The translations under genes and the position numbers were made by a program. From Tribonema minus (lineage: Eukaryota; Sar; Xanthophyceae; Tribonematales; Tribonemataceae), in NCBI GenBank assembly GCA_017506865.1, contig JAFCMP010000078.1:62001-126000 (forward strand): a stretch of DNA of 64,000 nt, read 5' to 3'. The notes beneath the pieces are model-generated. The model searched no databases and had not been told where the DNA came from. It was given only the letters and a program-made list of their open reading frames with translations. The stretch's first letter is position 1. Every line of letters starts with the position of its first letter. Of the stretch, positions 1 to 12,647 are shown piece after piece.

Positions 1-2160
1 AGCGGCGGCCTTGAAGCAGCACGCCTCAGCTGCGGAAGACATGCCGCTGCTGGCGTCCTCCCAGCGCGCTGTCATGCCGGCGCCCTATGCCGGTTTCCCC
101 GATGTTGCCTAGGCTGTTGACTAGTAGGAATATGTCTGGGGCCTCACAGAAGCAGCGGCGGGCTTTGGGTCCTGCTGCTCCCCTGCACCATCGTTGTATG
201 GTATCGTCTAGCATCCCTGCCTCAAGTGGGGCCCCCCCTCAGAAATGCTGGGTGTTAAGTGTAGGCATGTCACAAATCTGTGGCACACAGTAGGCCTTCT
301 GCCATTTCTGAGACCAGCGCGACTGTGAGCTTTTCCAGGGCTCCCACGCATGGCGCTTGTGTTCAGTACACCACCAAGCCGTCAAGGCTTGAGATGCATC
401 CAAAGAGTGGTACTGTACTGTCATGCGCCAGCAACAGCGCTTCGCACTCGATCACGGTATTTGCAACGACAGACGTCAGGAGCTGCGGTGCGTTAGTTGC
501 CTTGTCAGACACCTCATCTCAGCACATCCCCTTCAGGGACACACCTCCACACCTCTGGCATACTCGTACAGCAGGCGTAGTACACATCCGCAACGCACAG
601 CACATTGTGCGAATCTGCGGCGACGGTCTCGGTGAGATACCATCTACGCACAATGGTCCACTGCTCAGAGGCAGAACATGGTTCTGCCCAACATATGAGC
701 GCAATATGGGTGCCGCGGTGAGGATGTGTCCCGACAAGTCTAATGAAGCATTTCACTCTACATAATCGCGTGCACGCGCCGGCACTTTGGTGGCCACTTG
801 TCTCTTCCTGCTTGCAAGGTTTGCTTGCTGTGACACCGCGAGGAGGCAGCACGCGCTCTGACAATTTCAACAGAGCAACATTTGAGCCAATTGCCTGCAT
901 ACATGCCGCATCGGACTCTGCTGCCACTTGCCATTCGCTGCTAGCAACATTTGTTTGCAAGTGCCGCTGGACAGAGGGCAATGTCTTCAACATTTGTACA
1001 TGCTGGCAAATGCGAGTTCAAGTGCTGCACTGAGTGTCTTGATGCGGCATGTAGAACTATCAGGCAACACGCAAGACAATCGTGTACGCTGACTTGCTTC
1101 TTGAGTATGCCATGGTTCGTACACAGTGCATTGTGATGAAAGATGTCTTCCTTCATGCGTCAGGTATTCCGAAGCTTGGTGGTTTTTAGGCTGGCTTGCA
1201 TGGTTCGCACAAGCAGCAAGATCGTGTGGTGACCATGCAGGCATTTGTGAACAGTACTGCTGGTAGGTGTCGCAGGATATTGTTGCCCTCCGTCTCTCGC
1301 GCTTGGCACATTTAGCATACTCGCATGTCAAGAGGAGCGCCTTGTATATGGCCGAATAGACAGGGTTTGCCTGCACACGGTCCTCACGTAGGCAAGTCTG
1401 CAAGTGCTTGGCGACTCGCTGAAGTAAGCGCATTGTGACGGTGCACCACCATGTTGCCCTGGCTGTGTGCGATCTGCTTCCCATGCCCCTTTCAATACTC
1501 ATGGACCTGCGCAAGCTGTTGAGTTGTCTCACTTTGGTGATGAGGCATGCAACTTTCAATCTGCTGTGAACCAGAGTAGCAAGCTACAGGAGAGCAGTCA
1601 TGCCCCAAGCAGCCTATATAAAGCCTACATGGACTACATGGCAAGAGAAACTTGGCGTGCCACTGGCCCCTATCCAATGGCCAGCGCGCTGCCCACAGAA
1701 TACCCCCCCCTTCCAACCATAGGGCAACTTACAGTTGTGTCCCAGCAACCTTACGCAGCAATGCACAATGAAGCGTTTGACTGATGCATGCAGTTCGGTG
1801 TCGAGTGGTCACGACTTGAACAAAAAATCAAATGCCTCGATCAATTGGCCGCCGCAGTGTGCCAAGATTCCAAAGCCAAACGGCGGAATGACGGGAGCAA
1901 TACATTTACGGAAATGTAGCCCTTGTATTGACCAAGCCACACCTGCAATGCGTGCAACAAGATGAAGTATGACCAGGCTGTGGTTGATGCAAACAAGACC
2001 GTGCCCAGAGCACAGAATGTGCTCGAGGATCCGATCCGTGCACCACGTCTCAACGATGCACAGCCTTCGAAGTCAAGTTTGAGTGCAGCCCCCTCAGCAC
2101 ACAAAACACAGAAAGAGCCACTGAAGCGCCGTGCAATTCCCATCGCCGCATGTGGACACG
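1..2160. other. Intergenic and 3'-UTR DNA
   Basis: No exon with a convincing frame and splice sites was found here. The part nearest 2160 is probably the 3' UTR of the minus-strand UBE3D-like gene. At the extreme left, 1-33 on the minus strand reads as a possible Ala/Cys-rich exon after an AG, but it is too short to call. Confidence 0.4.
1729..1733 (-). terminator. Candidate TGTAA polyadenylation signal of the UBE3D-like gene
   Basis: TTACA on the plus strand reads TGTAA on the minus strand, about 430 bases past the stop at 2161. TGTAA is the usual signal in chlorophycean algae. The motif is short and occurs by chance, so this is only a candidate. Confidence 0.25.
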
Positions 2161-5100
2161 CTACATGAAGAGGTACGACACTCGGCTGACGTGGGTGCTA
2201 TCAAGCTGGCAGCTTGCGGGCACCGCGCGCGCGGCAGCCTCCAAGGAAGCTCTGATGTCCGCATACTCGTCCGGGCACACGGACAGCATCTGCTGCTGCA
2301 CTTGCGATGCCTCGTCTTCGGCGGGCTCCGTGGCGTCGTGCGCTGCGTGATCGTGATCACCTGAGCAGCTGCCTGAGCACTGTGCTGTGGTATCATCGGG
2401 GGCTGCGGCTGGGTGCTCCTCGGCGAAGAGCAGCTGTCACAACAACGTAAGCATGCCGAATACGGCAGGTCAGTTCACTACAGGCTGAGCACTGACAGGC
2501 TGGCGTTAGAGCCTGATGCCCTGCTAGTGTTTTTTAGATACACAATCCACTTTGCACAAAAATGGAATCGTCAAACTGTCTGCGTATTCTCACCTACTCT
2601 GCATCCATGCTATTCACCTCAAGGTGCCCCTGAGCTGAAGTTAGAATCCGCAATGGCCACCATCTATGCTGTGAGCAGGTTGCAAGAGTCAGAGGCTTCT
2701 TGCTTGATCAACAGTTTTGGGGGCGTGCATACGTGCATACTACTAGCCAGCATGAACGTCACTGTACGCTGCTGTTTCGGTCCCCTCCACAGGATGGGCA
2801 TTAGCTGCGCGCATAGCTTTTCAGGGATAGCTTGGTAAGTGCATTGAACCACGGATTGCCAGTGACGGATTTGACCTGATATGACATCCAAGGGGTATCA
2901 TGGTTGTATTGGCATAGTCTAGAGCTCTGGTTCACCACGAGGCTTGCCAAAATTTGCGCGCCAGCAACACCACATTTTCAGGCCAGCAGACGCTGACAGT
3001 GAAGCACGCCCTCATTGCTCATGGCGAGCTTCGGCGATACACACACCATATATGATGGCACTGCTTGACTCGTGGCCAATGTCTGCAGCAGCGGCGACCA
3101 CGGTTTTTGGTGAAAGGCACTTGCGGCTAATCACAGCATGTCACCTAGAGCTCTACGATCTTTTGATTCGTTTCCATGGGACAGATAATATCACTGGCAA
3201 CGAGGCAGTCATGATCCGCATTACCTTGATTGCTGGCCGTGCAGGGTAGTCGACATCGAGCGCCACCTTGCAGCGTAGTGTCACAATGCGCAGCCTGAGT
3301 ATGGGATGCGTGTCCCACCCTTCGACTTGCACAACCATGCGATGGCACCTGTCCACCTGAGGGTGTCAAGATCGCACGCAAGGAAGGCACGAAATGAGTG
3401 CACGGCAAAAACTTGTGTCCAAAGTCTGGCAGGTGGCGTGGCTGCTGTATGTCAGAAGCATATTTCTACAAATTCAATTAAATATTGTTCTATTTGTCCT
3501 CACATATCAATTAAGCTTCTGAACGGTGTGCACAGTTCCTGCAGCGTTGAATTTACTAGTGCCGGTTGTTGTAAGTGCATGGTGTTTTTATGACCTGCTG
3601 GGTGCCATAGACCCTTAAGTACGTTGAGGTGCATGAATGCAAATGAGAAACATGTGCGCAAACATGTAGAACTGCAGTGATCATCAGACGGTGACTGATT
3701 GTACGTTGTGCAATGCTTACGAGTAAAAGGCAGTTTGAGGTACCTCTGCAGCTCTGCACAGCTCGCATGCCAAGTAGTCCCGCGCTGTGAACCCCGCAAA
3801 CACGGTATCTTTCCCTGCTGCTGCATTGGCTGCTGCGTTGATGTCTGAGGCGGCCAACGGTTGCAGTGGCAGCAGAAGTCATGAAACGTGCTGGCAGGCT
3901 GAGAGATTGCGTGAATTTACAGAATCTATTGATGTCTTAGGAGCCTCAGAGCGGCGATGGCATTTGGTTCATGTCTTGTGCAGCAGGCTTCCAGATGCAG
4001 CATGCACACAATTTAGTGAAGTAGAACTGAGGAAACAGATCTGCCACAGCATTGGAGCCTGAGAAGTGCGAAGCAGTGCACACTGCAGCAATATCTACAC
4101 TCGGTGTTGAGCACTGCAAATGATTGCACCAAGCATCGCTGCAGCAACATTCAGTGCTCGATGGCAAACTCAGTGACTGCGGGTAAGGGATGCCAGCAAC
4201 TACACACACCAACTCTATGAACAACAAAAGTATTCAGCATGTCCATTATTGCGAGGATGCGGTGCGGATTCTAAGCGCAGCTCTAGTACTGCAGGCACAG
4301 CACTCTGAAGACAATGTCAAAGGGCACAACAACTTTGAAGTCTACAACAAGGCACCAACACCCACTGCTCGGGACAGGCACCATTGCAATCGATTCCAAA
4401 GAGCTGATGAAGTGGTCGCACCCAGTGTTGTACGCACGCTGTCGGTTTTTCATAGTTCGGATGCTTTGCGCTCAATTTTGAGTCCTGGCACCTCTCATTG
4501 CCTCAAGTGCTCACCTTTGAGGTGCTCTGCAAGATGAGCGCCCTCGTCAGGATCCAAATGCAAACTTGCTTCTGCTGCAAGAGGCGCTGCTTTGGCCGCA
4601 AGGGCCCTAAGCGCATCAGCAGCGGATGCCTGTTTCGCCGCTTCACCAGTCACCCTGTGCCGCAAAAGCACCAGGCCTGCGGCAGAAAAAGTCAGGCACT
4701 ATGGCGAGTCAAGGAATTGCCGTGATATATTTCATGAACTCAGTGTATGCATACAGGTGTGCTGCCATGCTGGCTCAGCTGATCAAACCACTGTGCACTG
4801 GTGCTTGTGTTCAAGACGCCAGGCACCCTTGAGTGTTGACACAAAATGCACCAAAATCACAGCGTTGCAAAGTTAGCTGCAAGCTCTGAGAAATAGACTA
4901 GCCACGTCTGTATGACTCCTCTATACATGACCAAGAGCTTGCTATACCATCACCGTACTAGCGTACCTGGAGCGCTGCTGCCTGTTGAAGTCTGCGCACC
5001 CAGCGGAGCGTCACACCTAGCACAACTGATGCTCTCCAGTGACTGGCCTCCAAGCGTCGCTTCCGAAGCAATGGGGAGAGGCGCTGCGGGCCCCTTGCTG

Positions 5101-8100
5101 CTGAACGTGGCTGCTGCGTGGCAGTCATCAGCATGCAGGAGCAGGAAGGTCTGCCCCACAAGGCAGAGGCCTTTGCGCGCAAACGACACCTGCACATCGC
5201 GCAAGCAGCGCATGCAGGGTGAAACGTGTCAGCATTGCACTACTGGGACCGCAAGCGGTTTATGTAGGTAGCTCAGGCAGATGTGCGTGGCCTCAGACGT
5301 GTGCATGCCATGTTCGCATGCGATAGGCGCCTAGCATATACATTCCAATCAAAGCATGTACGCCTGTAGATACTTGAGGCAGCTACAGTACGTGCGTCAC
5401 TGAGACCAACATATGCAAATGAACATGTCGACAGCAGCTGCTTCGCCTGAAACAAGGCTCTTGCACTCCACTACCTCATGCCCCATAAATCAGCAGCACC
5501 AAAGTAACTGTAACAAACACCAGACAGCAGTTACAGTTGCCCCAGCGAACGCATCGCACAAGCATACCCCGTACACTGTCATGATCACCATGTGGGTCCC
5601 TCAACACACACTCGCATCATCAGAATGACAACAGGTCAGCAATGGGCAATCTGTGTTTTGGCCAATCTTCAAACATCTGTCAAAACGGCATACCTCTCGT
5701 GCTGTCATAGGCACAGCGGTGGGTCCCTCGAAGCACACCATCTCATCAATCACATCATCGAAGCGGCCAGAAGGCAGTGGCAGGGCGCGCCGAAGGGAGC
5801 ACTCCTTTGTGATGGCAGCGCCACAAAACCGGCACCAAACAGCCGTAACCTGAAGTTGGTTGCAGCAGAGGAACGGGATTGCGAGCAGAGGTCCACACGG
5901 TTAGTAGACGACTTTGGGAAGGCATGGTGCATGCAATTGTGGTGAGAGCTGCATCGAGAACTGGTGACAAACGGGCCTCACCTGCAGTCAAGTGCAGGTA
6001 CAGCACACAAGCTAATTGCACCCGGTCAATATGCATCCCAAGCTGCTGCAAAGAGGCATGCAACTCAACCTGCCACCGCTGCCGTTGAACAATCGTTTGA
6101 CAATCAGGTCACAGACACGTCGCTCTTGACCAAGGAGGCGTTGGGAAGCACGATTACATGCAGCAGCGGTGCAAACTGCCGCGCCCTGCCTTGCACCTTG
6201 ATGATACCCGTTCTTCATCGTCAGCTATGGTCAAGAGCAAGTGACGTGTCAGACCTACTTAGTACAACGAGCTCGTAGAGCGCCTCATGATATCCATACA
6301 AGGGCAAGAATGCTGAGGGATGCAGCGCAGCCAGTTTCTTGCCTGATGAGGTGTGGTGTGCCTCATGTAGCTGCATAAAAACTGCCGAAATGTATGCGCA
6401 AACAGCTGGCCAATCTCACGGCCGCAGATAGATTCATGACAGCACGCAAGTTGAACAGTACAGATGCACCAACCTGCTTTGCGGCATCGTCATCACAGGC
6501 GTGCGCGGCCTCCTCATTGGCGGCCAGCTCCTGCGCAGCAAAGCAAAGTTTGCAAAAATGGGTGACCTAATTATAAAAGCTACAATAAGTACCATCTCAG
6601 GAAAAGACGCACGCCGCGGCTGACACATTCAAGTGAGAATGGTGTTCAGCTACAGGAGCGCGGTCCACTGCATGTGACTCGCACAGTGGCCAACTGTGGT
6701 GTGCAGGCTGATGGAGCATGGCGCATGCAAGAGGTTTGTGCGGAAAGCTTCCAGTGGTCGAAGCTGTGCTGATATATGAACTTGCCCACATCATGTGCTC
6801 AGCGCAGCCAGTAGGGTCTGCAAGAGCTTCACTGGCAATAAGGCTGACAACCAAATTCGCTAGCGTCTCTGTTTCATTCGCAGGCTGCTTCCGTGGCTTC
6901 GAAAAACATCCTGCACTCCTGTTGTACCTTTGACTCTGACAAAATGACTTCAGGCATGCGCTCTGCAGGGAGGAGCTGGCTCATGCTGGACGTTAAAGAT
7001 TACCTGCGCGGCAATGCTGCCAGGAGTTGGCACGCTGTAGGGCACGCGCACCACAACACAGTCATCCCTGATGGTGATAGACGCGGCGTCTGCGTTGAAG
7101 CCCTGCACACAAAGTAAGCATCAGCAGTAGGGTTGATATAAGAGGCAACGTCACTACACTGGAGCACATATGAAAAGTCCTGGAGTGAAGGAGCAAAGAG
7201 CAGTCAAGAAGCAGAGGGCGTTTTGCCAGGAGCTCTGTCAAGGTAGAATCAGGTTGGTGACCAAACATACTGTGTGCACACACCATGCTCTTGTTCACTT
7301 GAAGTTCTAGCATAGGACCCTTTGGGCGCGCGCAGTCCCACGTGAATCAAGGGCAGATGTTGCGCTTGGTTGCGTGAGCTGCATGTGCGTGCCATTGCAT
7401 CAGCAACGGGAGCGGACGTGCGCATCGACATATAAGCAGCCATACAGCTGAGCAAAAAAAGGACGCAGAGGTACAGGACAGTGGTACAGGTACAGTACAG
7501 CAGTACAGTACAGTACATACACGCACAGCACACGCCGCCAGCTGCTGGGACTGCTACATCACATGCAGGCATCAGAGTGCCAGGCATGCCGGAGAGCATG
7601 TCCTCCAAATGTTCAGGCCTGTCAAGCTGTAGAGGCAAAAAAAAATGCTGCCTGCATACGATGCACAAGAAACGTGCTTGCACAGGCGCAGCAGCTGCTT
7701 GGACATGACGACTTGTTTCCAGCATTTAACCCTTGACAACAACCAGTCAATACAATAAAGCTGAGTATATGGGAGGCAGCCACACTTGCAGTCCATTTAC
7801 ACTGCACAACACACCTTGGCCATGTAGAAGTACTTGCGTATGCCTTGCTTGGTTCCGTGCTCATCCATGCACACGGCTGTTGTGCCAAAGCACTCATCTG
7901 CCACCTTGAATGCCCTGTTCAGGTGAAACAGGACAGGGGAGCACAGCACATGAGGTTCACATACACAACAACAGCATACAATCAAGAAAGATTTCGGTAT
8001 TATCCTTAAATGTACATGGCCACTTTCCGCTCAATGCAGGATCAGTTATTGCAACCGCTTTCCAAGTGCTTCCACAGGCTTTAATGAAGGAGACCAGAGA

Positions 8101-8992
8101 AATTCATGTGATGGACATTCATGTTGTCACAAGGCAGACCTTAACGGGCGTTTCAAATCGGTGCGCGCAGTAAACCCAACCATACCATGCAGCCAAGAGC
8201 TGCGCCAGATCGCCAGCAAGGAAGTGAAATTGAAGTGCAGAGCTGTTCAGCAACGAGTCATACCAAGCAGCAGTGTGCTACATACTTCCCATCGCTCCAG
8301 TAGATGGCATGTCTAATGTGTTTGCAACCGCAAGTAAGTGGACAATGCCCGTAATCCTATGAGGGCACTGCCACATCTGCTTGTCCACACCCATATCGCA
8401 AATGCCGCAGCCAGCATGCCTGAACCTGGTCCCAGACAGTATGGTTGGTCAAATAGACACGTTTGAAGCATTGGAAGCTGCGCTGTGTTCTGCGTTGAAG
8501 TGCAACCGTGGACACGCACCAAGCAGATGTAACATTTACGGCCAGTGCAGCATCACCGAAGCATGGCAATGAGCTTGGAATAAGCACAGCAACTGCCAAT
8601 TACTCGAATGCACTCACTTGGCACTCAGCGCCTTCCATTGTGGCGGCAGGGTCAAGAACACTTGATATGCACCGATGTTCACCTGTTTGCGCGACGACAG
8701 GCGGAGATAAGCTAGCTTACTTGATGGTGGTGGAGAGCGACAGATGAAGAGACCAGCTTTAACTGAATGTTGCGCACAATGTTAGTTGAGGGGCTGAACA
8801 CGAGATCCTGGAAGTGCCGGCAAAATGAGATGATGCTGTGGTGCGCACTTGCTTTACTGCATATACATGCATGCCGCGTCATGGATGTGTTGACTTGTGA
8901 CCACGAGAGGTTTCTGAGCAAGAAGCGAGCAAATATGACTATTCATGCTGTTGACATAGCCAACAGCCCAACACGCGCGCACACATACACAA

Positions 8993-9031
<39 letters not shown>

Positions 9032-9549
9032 CCAATCTGCAGTAACAAAGCACTGAACAGGGAAACGTGTGCAGTGATACAAAGATAAAAACAGGTTTGT
9101 TGGTACTTCACCTGCTGCTCAAGCAGCCATGCCGCGGGCAGGTGCGTGGGCAGTCGCTCCCCTGCCGCTGCCTCTGCCCCCTGCCTGCTTGTAACGTGCG
9201 CAGCAACAGCAGTAGCACCATTGACCCCCGCCTGCCCCGGTACAGCATCACCTTTTGAAGTTGAATGGACCAGCACTGGTGCCTCCGCAGCAACCTCCGT
9301 GGCCTCCATTGTGGCTTCAGGAAATGCAGGTGCGCTGTCACCGGCAACAGTGGCTGCAACTGCAGTGCCGTTGGCAGCGCGTGGCGCGCACAGCGACATG
9401 AGTGCGCTAGCGGCAGCCTCGCGCTTCGCCTCTACGTCCCCTACGCTGGCGAGCGCCGCGGCGGCTTGCGCTTTGGCCGCCTCCACATCGTTGAGCGCTG
9501 CGTCCAGCTGCTGCCGCGCATCGCTCAGCGAGTCCTGCAACTGTGACAT
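2161..9549 (-). CDS. UBE3D-like (HECT_2 family) E2-binding E3 ubiquitin ligase, 11 exons
   Basis: Exons on the minus strand: 9549-9112, 8807-8721, 8682-8618, 7914-7815, 7102-7004, 6530-6474, 5849-5694, 5189-4967, 4676-4515, 3844-3744 and 2433-2161, ending in TAG. All eleven join with matching phase and GT-AG ends, giving about 586 residues. Family features visible: CRFCGAAI followed by RALPLPSGRFDD, matching the cysteine pair and LPLPS-x-W/F segment of UBE3D; a later LLLHADDC segment like the DC-x-G-D-x-FFL stretch; and ISCARCDAPLG, the second C-x2-C-x4-LG motif. UBE3D binds E2 enzymes such as UBE2C and acts as a HECT-like ligase. The N-terminal exon starts MSQLQDSLSD and is a predicted coiled coil with an Ala-rich tail, absent from animal UBE3D. 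The start ATG lies nine bases before a possible acceptor, so an upstream exon is possible. An alternative start at 8638 with a good Kozak context was rejected because its exon reads better in another frame. Confidence 0.75.
8994..9022. repeat. (CA)n microsatellite
   Basis: An uninterrupted CA run lies in the intron between the first two exons of the UBE3D-like gene. Nothing else is seen there. Confidence 0.9.
9112..9549 (-). other. Coiled-coil first exon of the UBE3D-like gene
   Basis: One exon of 146 codons. Roughly residues 1-50 are rich in Gln, Asp, Glu, Ala and Leu in a heptad-like pattern (DARQQLDAALNDVEAAKAQA), followed by an Ala/Gly/Thr-rich tail that ends LPAAWLLEQQ before a GTGAAG donor. 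Assignment to the downstream gene rests on phase 0 at both sides and on proximity. It could instead be the last part of a different gene. Confidence 0.55.
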
Positions 9550-12120
9550 GAAGGCAAACACAGGGCTCAGAAAGTTGTGTCTTGCAATGCAATGACTGAA
9601 TCCTTGTTCTACTTCTGAGACATTCAAGCTCATGCAATATGCGATATGGGCCATTCTTCTCACAAGCCCTGCAGCGCCTGAGGCAATAAGCGACTTGCTG
9701 ACGCTGAGTGCAGCGGCTGCAAAGCTGCACTCAGAGCTGGACAAGAAATAGTAGTGCACAACAGCATGCAAAACATTATAGGGACGTGTTGCAAGTGCAG
9801 CGGCGTTTGCAGCGCGGCGCACGATATGTAAGGCTGTAGCATACCTACGTACAAAGTATATTTGAAACGCGTTGACCAGACACAAGCATAAAGTGCAGCA
9901 CCCTTTGCGCTGCAGCGCAATGTCTGGAATGATTGCAAGACCATGTCGTGTTGTGCGGCAAAGACGCAATGTCGCTCGGTCACAGTAGCATCCATGACAA
10001 ATGCACTCAGTAGCATGAATGTGACATAGTAGCACAAGCTCTATGACACCTGAAAGGCAGTGGTGGACTGTCACCAATTGCGCAATGTAGCCACTGATAT
10101 GCAGCCGACCGCAGTGATGGGATGCAATATCAGCACCATCGCAAGGATCCCCGACCACTAATGACCAAAATGATGAATGTGACTCAAGCTGCTGGTCATT
10201 GCCAGAGATGTGCTGAGCAGTGCTTAAGCTTCGTGCTAACCGCAAGGCTGACAGACAGCGTTGTCAATACCGGCACTTTTGGGTATGTACGTACGTGCGT
10301 ACGCGGTAACAGCCGGAATTCTATTACGGTGCGTTATGACCGGCTAGCGTTTAGGGTTTGGCTCATGCTGAAGTTACTATGTGGGGTTGAACTTCAACTG
10401 TTCTGATGACTTTTCGCTGGATTTGACTCCGCGGTGCAATGCAACGAGCAAAAAGAGGCCGCTGTGGCAGCAGCCCCGTGTAGCTAGCGACGAGGGCTCC
10501 AAGTGGCAGCGCAATGCTGCGACTTTACAGTGTACACCTGGTGGTCATCAGCTATCACGGCTTCTTGTGCACCGTGCTCTCGCACGAGTGCCCGATAAGC
10601 AAACGCATCAACGACGCAGTGGCATCAGCCACCAAGAAGCGCAGGATGTCGCAGAGAGCAGGACAGGCTGTACGTGTAGCTGCTGCCGGCAAGGCAAAAC
10701 GAGCAAGCTAGTAGTACCACAGTTTACGGCAAACACAAGCCCAATGGCTAATGCATGAGGTTCTACCGTACTACCGTACTTAGTCTAGTACTACACAGTC
10801 TGCACGTCAATAGGCGGTCCCAGCATGAGCATCAGAGGACATAAGACAGAACAAGTAGGACATGGCATATGGTTGATGGTAGAAGGACTAGGGGTTCGGA
10901 GTTAACGTTAGGGCTAGGGTTGGTTAACCCTAGCTAAGGTTGGCTAACTCTAGCTAACCCTAATGGTAGGGTTAGTCGGTAACACGGTAACACTCTGAGA
11001 ATCCTATGTACTCCCCTGTTACCTTGTGCGTACGTACTCCCCCGTACGTACGTCATTAACAACACTGCTGACAGATGCTCAGAACTCAACTGTTAGGTTC
11101 AAATGGGGTAGGATCATTCATTGAAGCCGCAACGCAATAGCAAGCGTCTCTCGTAATTTAAGACAGCAAATGTCACATTTGGAATCAGGCGCCATCCAAC
11201 AAAACCTGGCAGGCATGGCAACTTCAAGCACAATCGCTTAAGCTTTGTCTTAGCCATTTCGAGACTATAGCAAATTATGGTCATATGCTTCCATCATGTG
11301 CTGTTGGCGTACCGTAGCGCTGTCCCCTACGAAACTGGCTGGTGCCGAAGTGAGCTGTGGTGGCGGTATGTTTGGATATGCGCCCAACTTGGCTGACAGG
11401 GGCCGCCAACAACTGGGCTTGGTCAGTGTGTATGCACCTGCAAAATAGTGGCCGTCAGGTCCCTCAGATCAACAAGGACTGACTTTTCGCAGCAGAACAG
11501 GCCCACATTTGCATGAAACAATGTACTTGAAGTATGCATTTGTCATTGCTCCGAATGCAGCACCGCTGAATTGCCAGCAAGAGCTTTGCCAGCTGCATGT
11601 GTGCGCACATATAATTAGCAGACGCCACATCCCCGCCTGCTTTATTCCAGAGACGCGGACATTCTCCCATACGATTTGAGCACTGCTGATGAAGTGCAGC
11701 TCATCATTGACTTGTAGAAAGTGTGCTGCAAATACCACTCGTTGGCTACTACAAGGCTTGATTGAACGAAGAGGCCAGAGGCTCATCAAACACGCAAACA
11801 CAAGAAGTCAGGAATGGGCAACAAATGTCGTGACCTGCTCTCAAGCTGGCTGTTTAAGTGGCATAGCACGTCACACGTCATAGGTGACATGGCAGAAGAG
11901 TCAGATGCAAATGCGCATGGCGCGCAGTCTCACCACAATGAACACAGGCATACATGCATGTATGGTTGGTCACACAGAAGGAAGATTCAGACTTCATACT
12001 GTGGCGTACATCTGAATTGCCCTTGACTGCGTGATGTAAGAGCATCTCATTACGACCTCTCCAGCTTGTACATGTCATGAAGCAACAACAACGCGCACAT
12101 GAACCTTGCTCACAACTTAC
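9550..12120. other. Mostly non-coding stretch
   Basis: This 2.6-kb stretch separates the UBE3D-like gene from the methyltransferase exons. It holds a degenerate telomere-like tract (10890-10980), GTAC-rich palindromic runs near 10285-10310 and 11030-11055, and an exon-like minus segment near 11720-11680 (VNDELHFISSAQI before GTATGG) that would fit the phase of the methyltransferase gene. ORFs at 10514-10711 exist on both strands but neither is convincing. Confidence 0.4.
10890..10980. repeat. Degenerate interstitial telomere-like tract
   Basis: GTTAGGG, CTAGGG and CCCTAA/CCCTAG units alternate over about 90 bases, in both orientations. They are imperfect, so this is an old or rearranged tract and not a live telomere. 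Confidence 0.55.
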
Positions 12121-12609
12121 CTTCTCTTGCATCTGCCAACGCCGCCTCAACCCCAAAGTAGGCTGCCACATCAGCACTGCCCATGCACGCTCCCCCCCCA
12201 TCCATCGCCGCCTTCAGCACCACCAGGCGCCCGTCTTTGTGCACTACTCGCATCACCTCCGAGCACCGTTTCAACGCGACTTTGTCACATGAGCCTCCCT
12301 TAAGGACGGATTGGTACACGTCGCAGTCAACGGCCGCTGCGAACGCGTTTGCCCCGAACTCCAGCCTTGCCGGATCCTGGGAGAAAAGGGCACGCACGAT
12401 GCATACGGTCAGGTCGACTGTGGGTTACTGCTTGTATGTCAGCTGAGCTGCGCTGCACGCGCAGTTAATGTTCCAAAGCAGCGAGTGCATTTTCAGGAGC
12501 GACGAAGCCCGCGCTATGCCATTAGGTGCTGCAGTAGCTGCGTTGATATGACAACAGCGTTCAACACAGCACACACATGACACGCCTACCCCATCCATAA
12601 ACACCTCCT

Positions 12610-12647
<38 letters not shown>

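Noticed and set aside
8618-8638. ATG with a GCCGCCACAATGG context as start of the UBE3D-like gene
   Set aside because: The same bases read in another frame as the end of an exon (8682-8618) that joins in phase on both sides, giving VFLTLPPQWKALSA, so the ATG is probably coincidental.
10514-10711. Small Lys/Arg-rich plus ORF suggestive of a histone-like tail
   Set aside because: No histone fold is visible, the opposite strand is equally open, and no splice partners were found.
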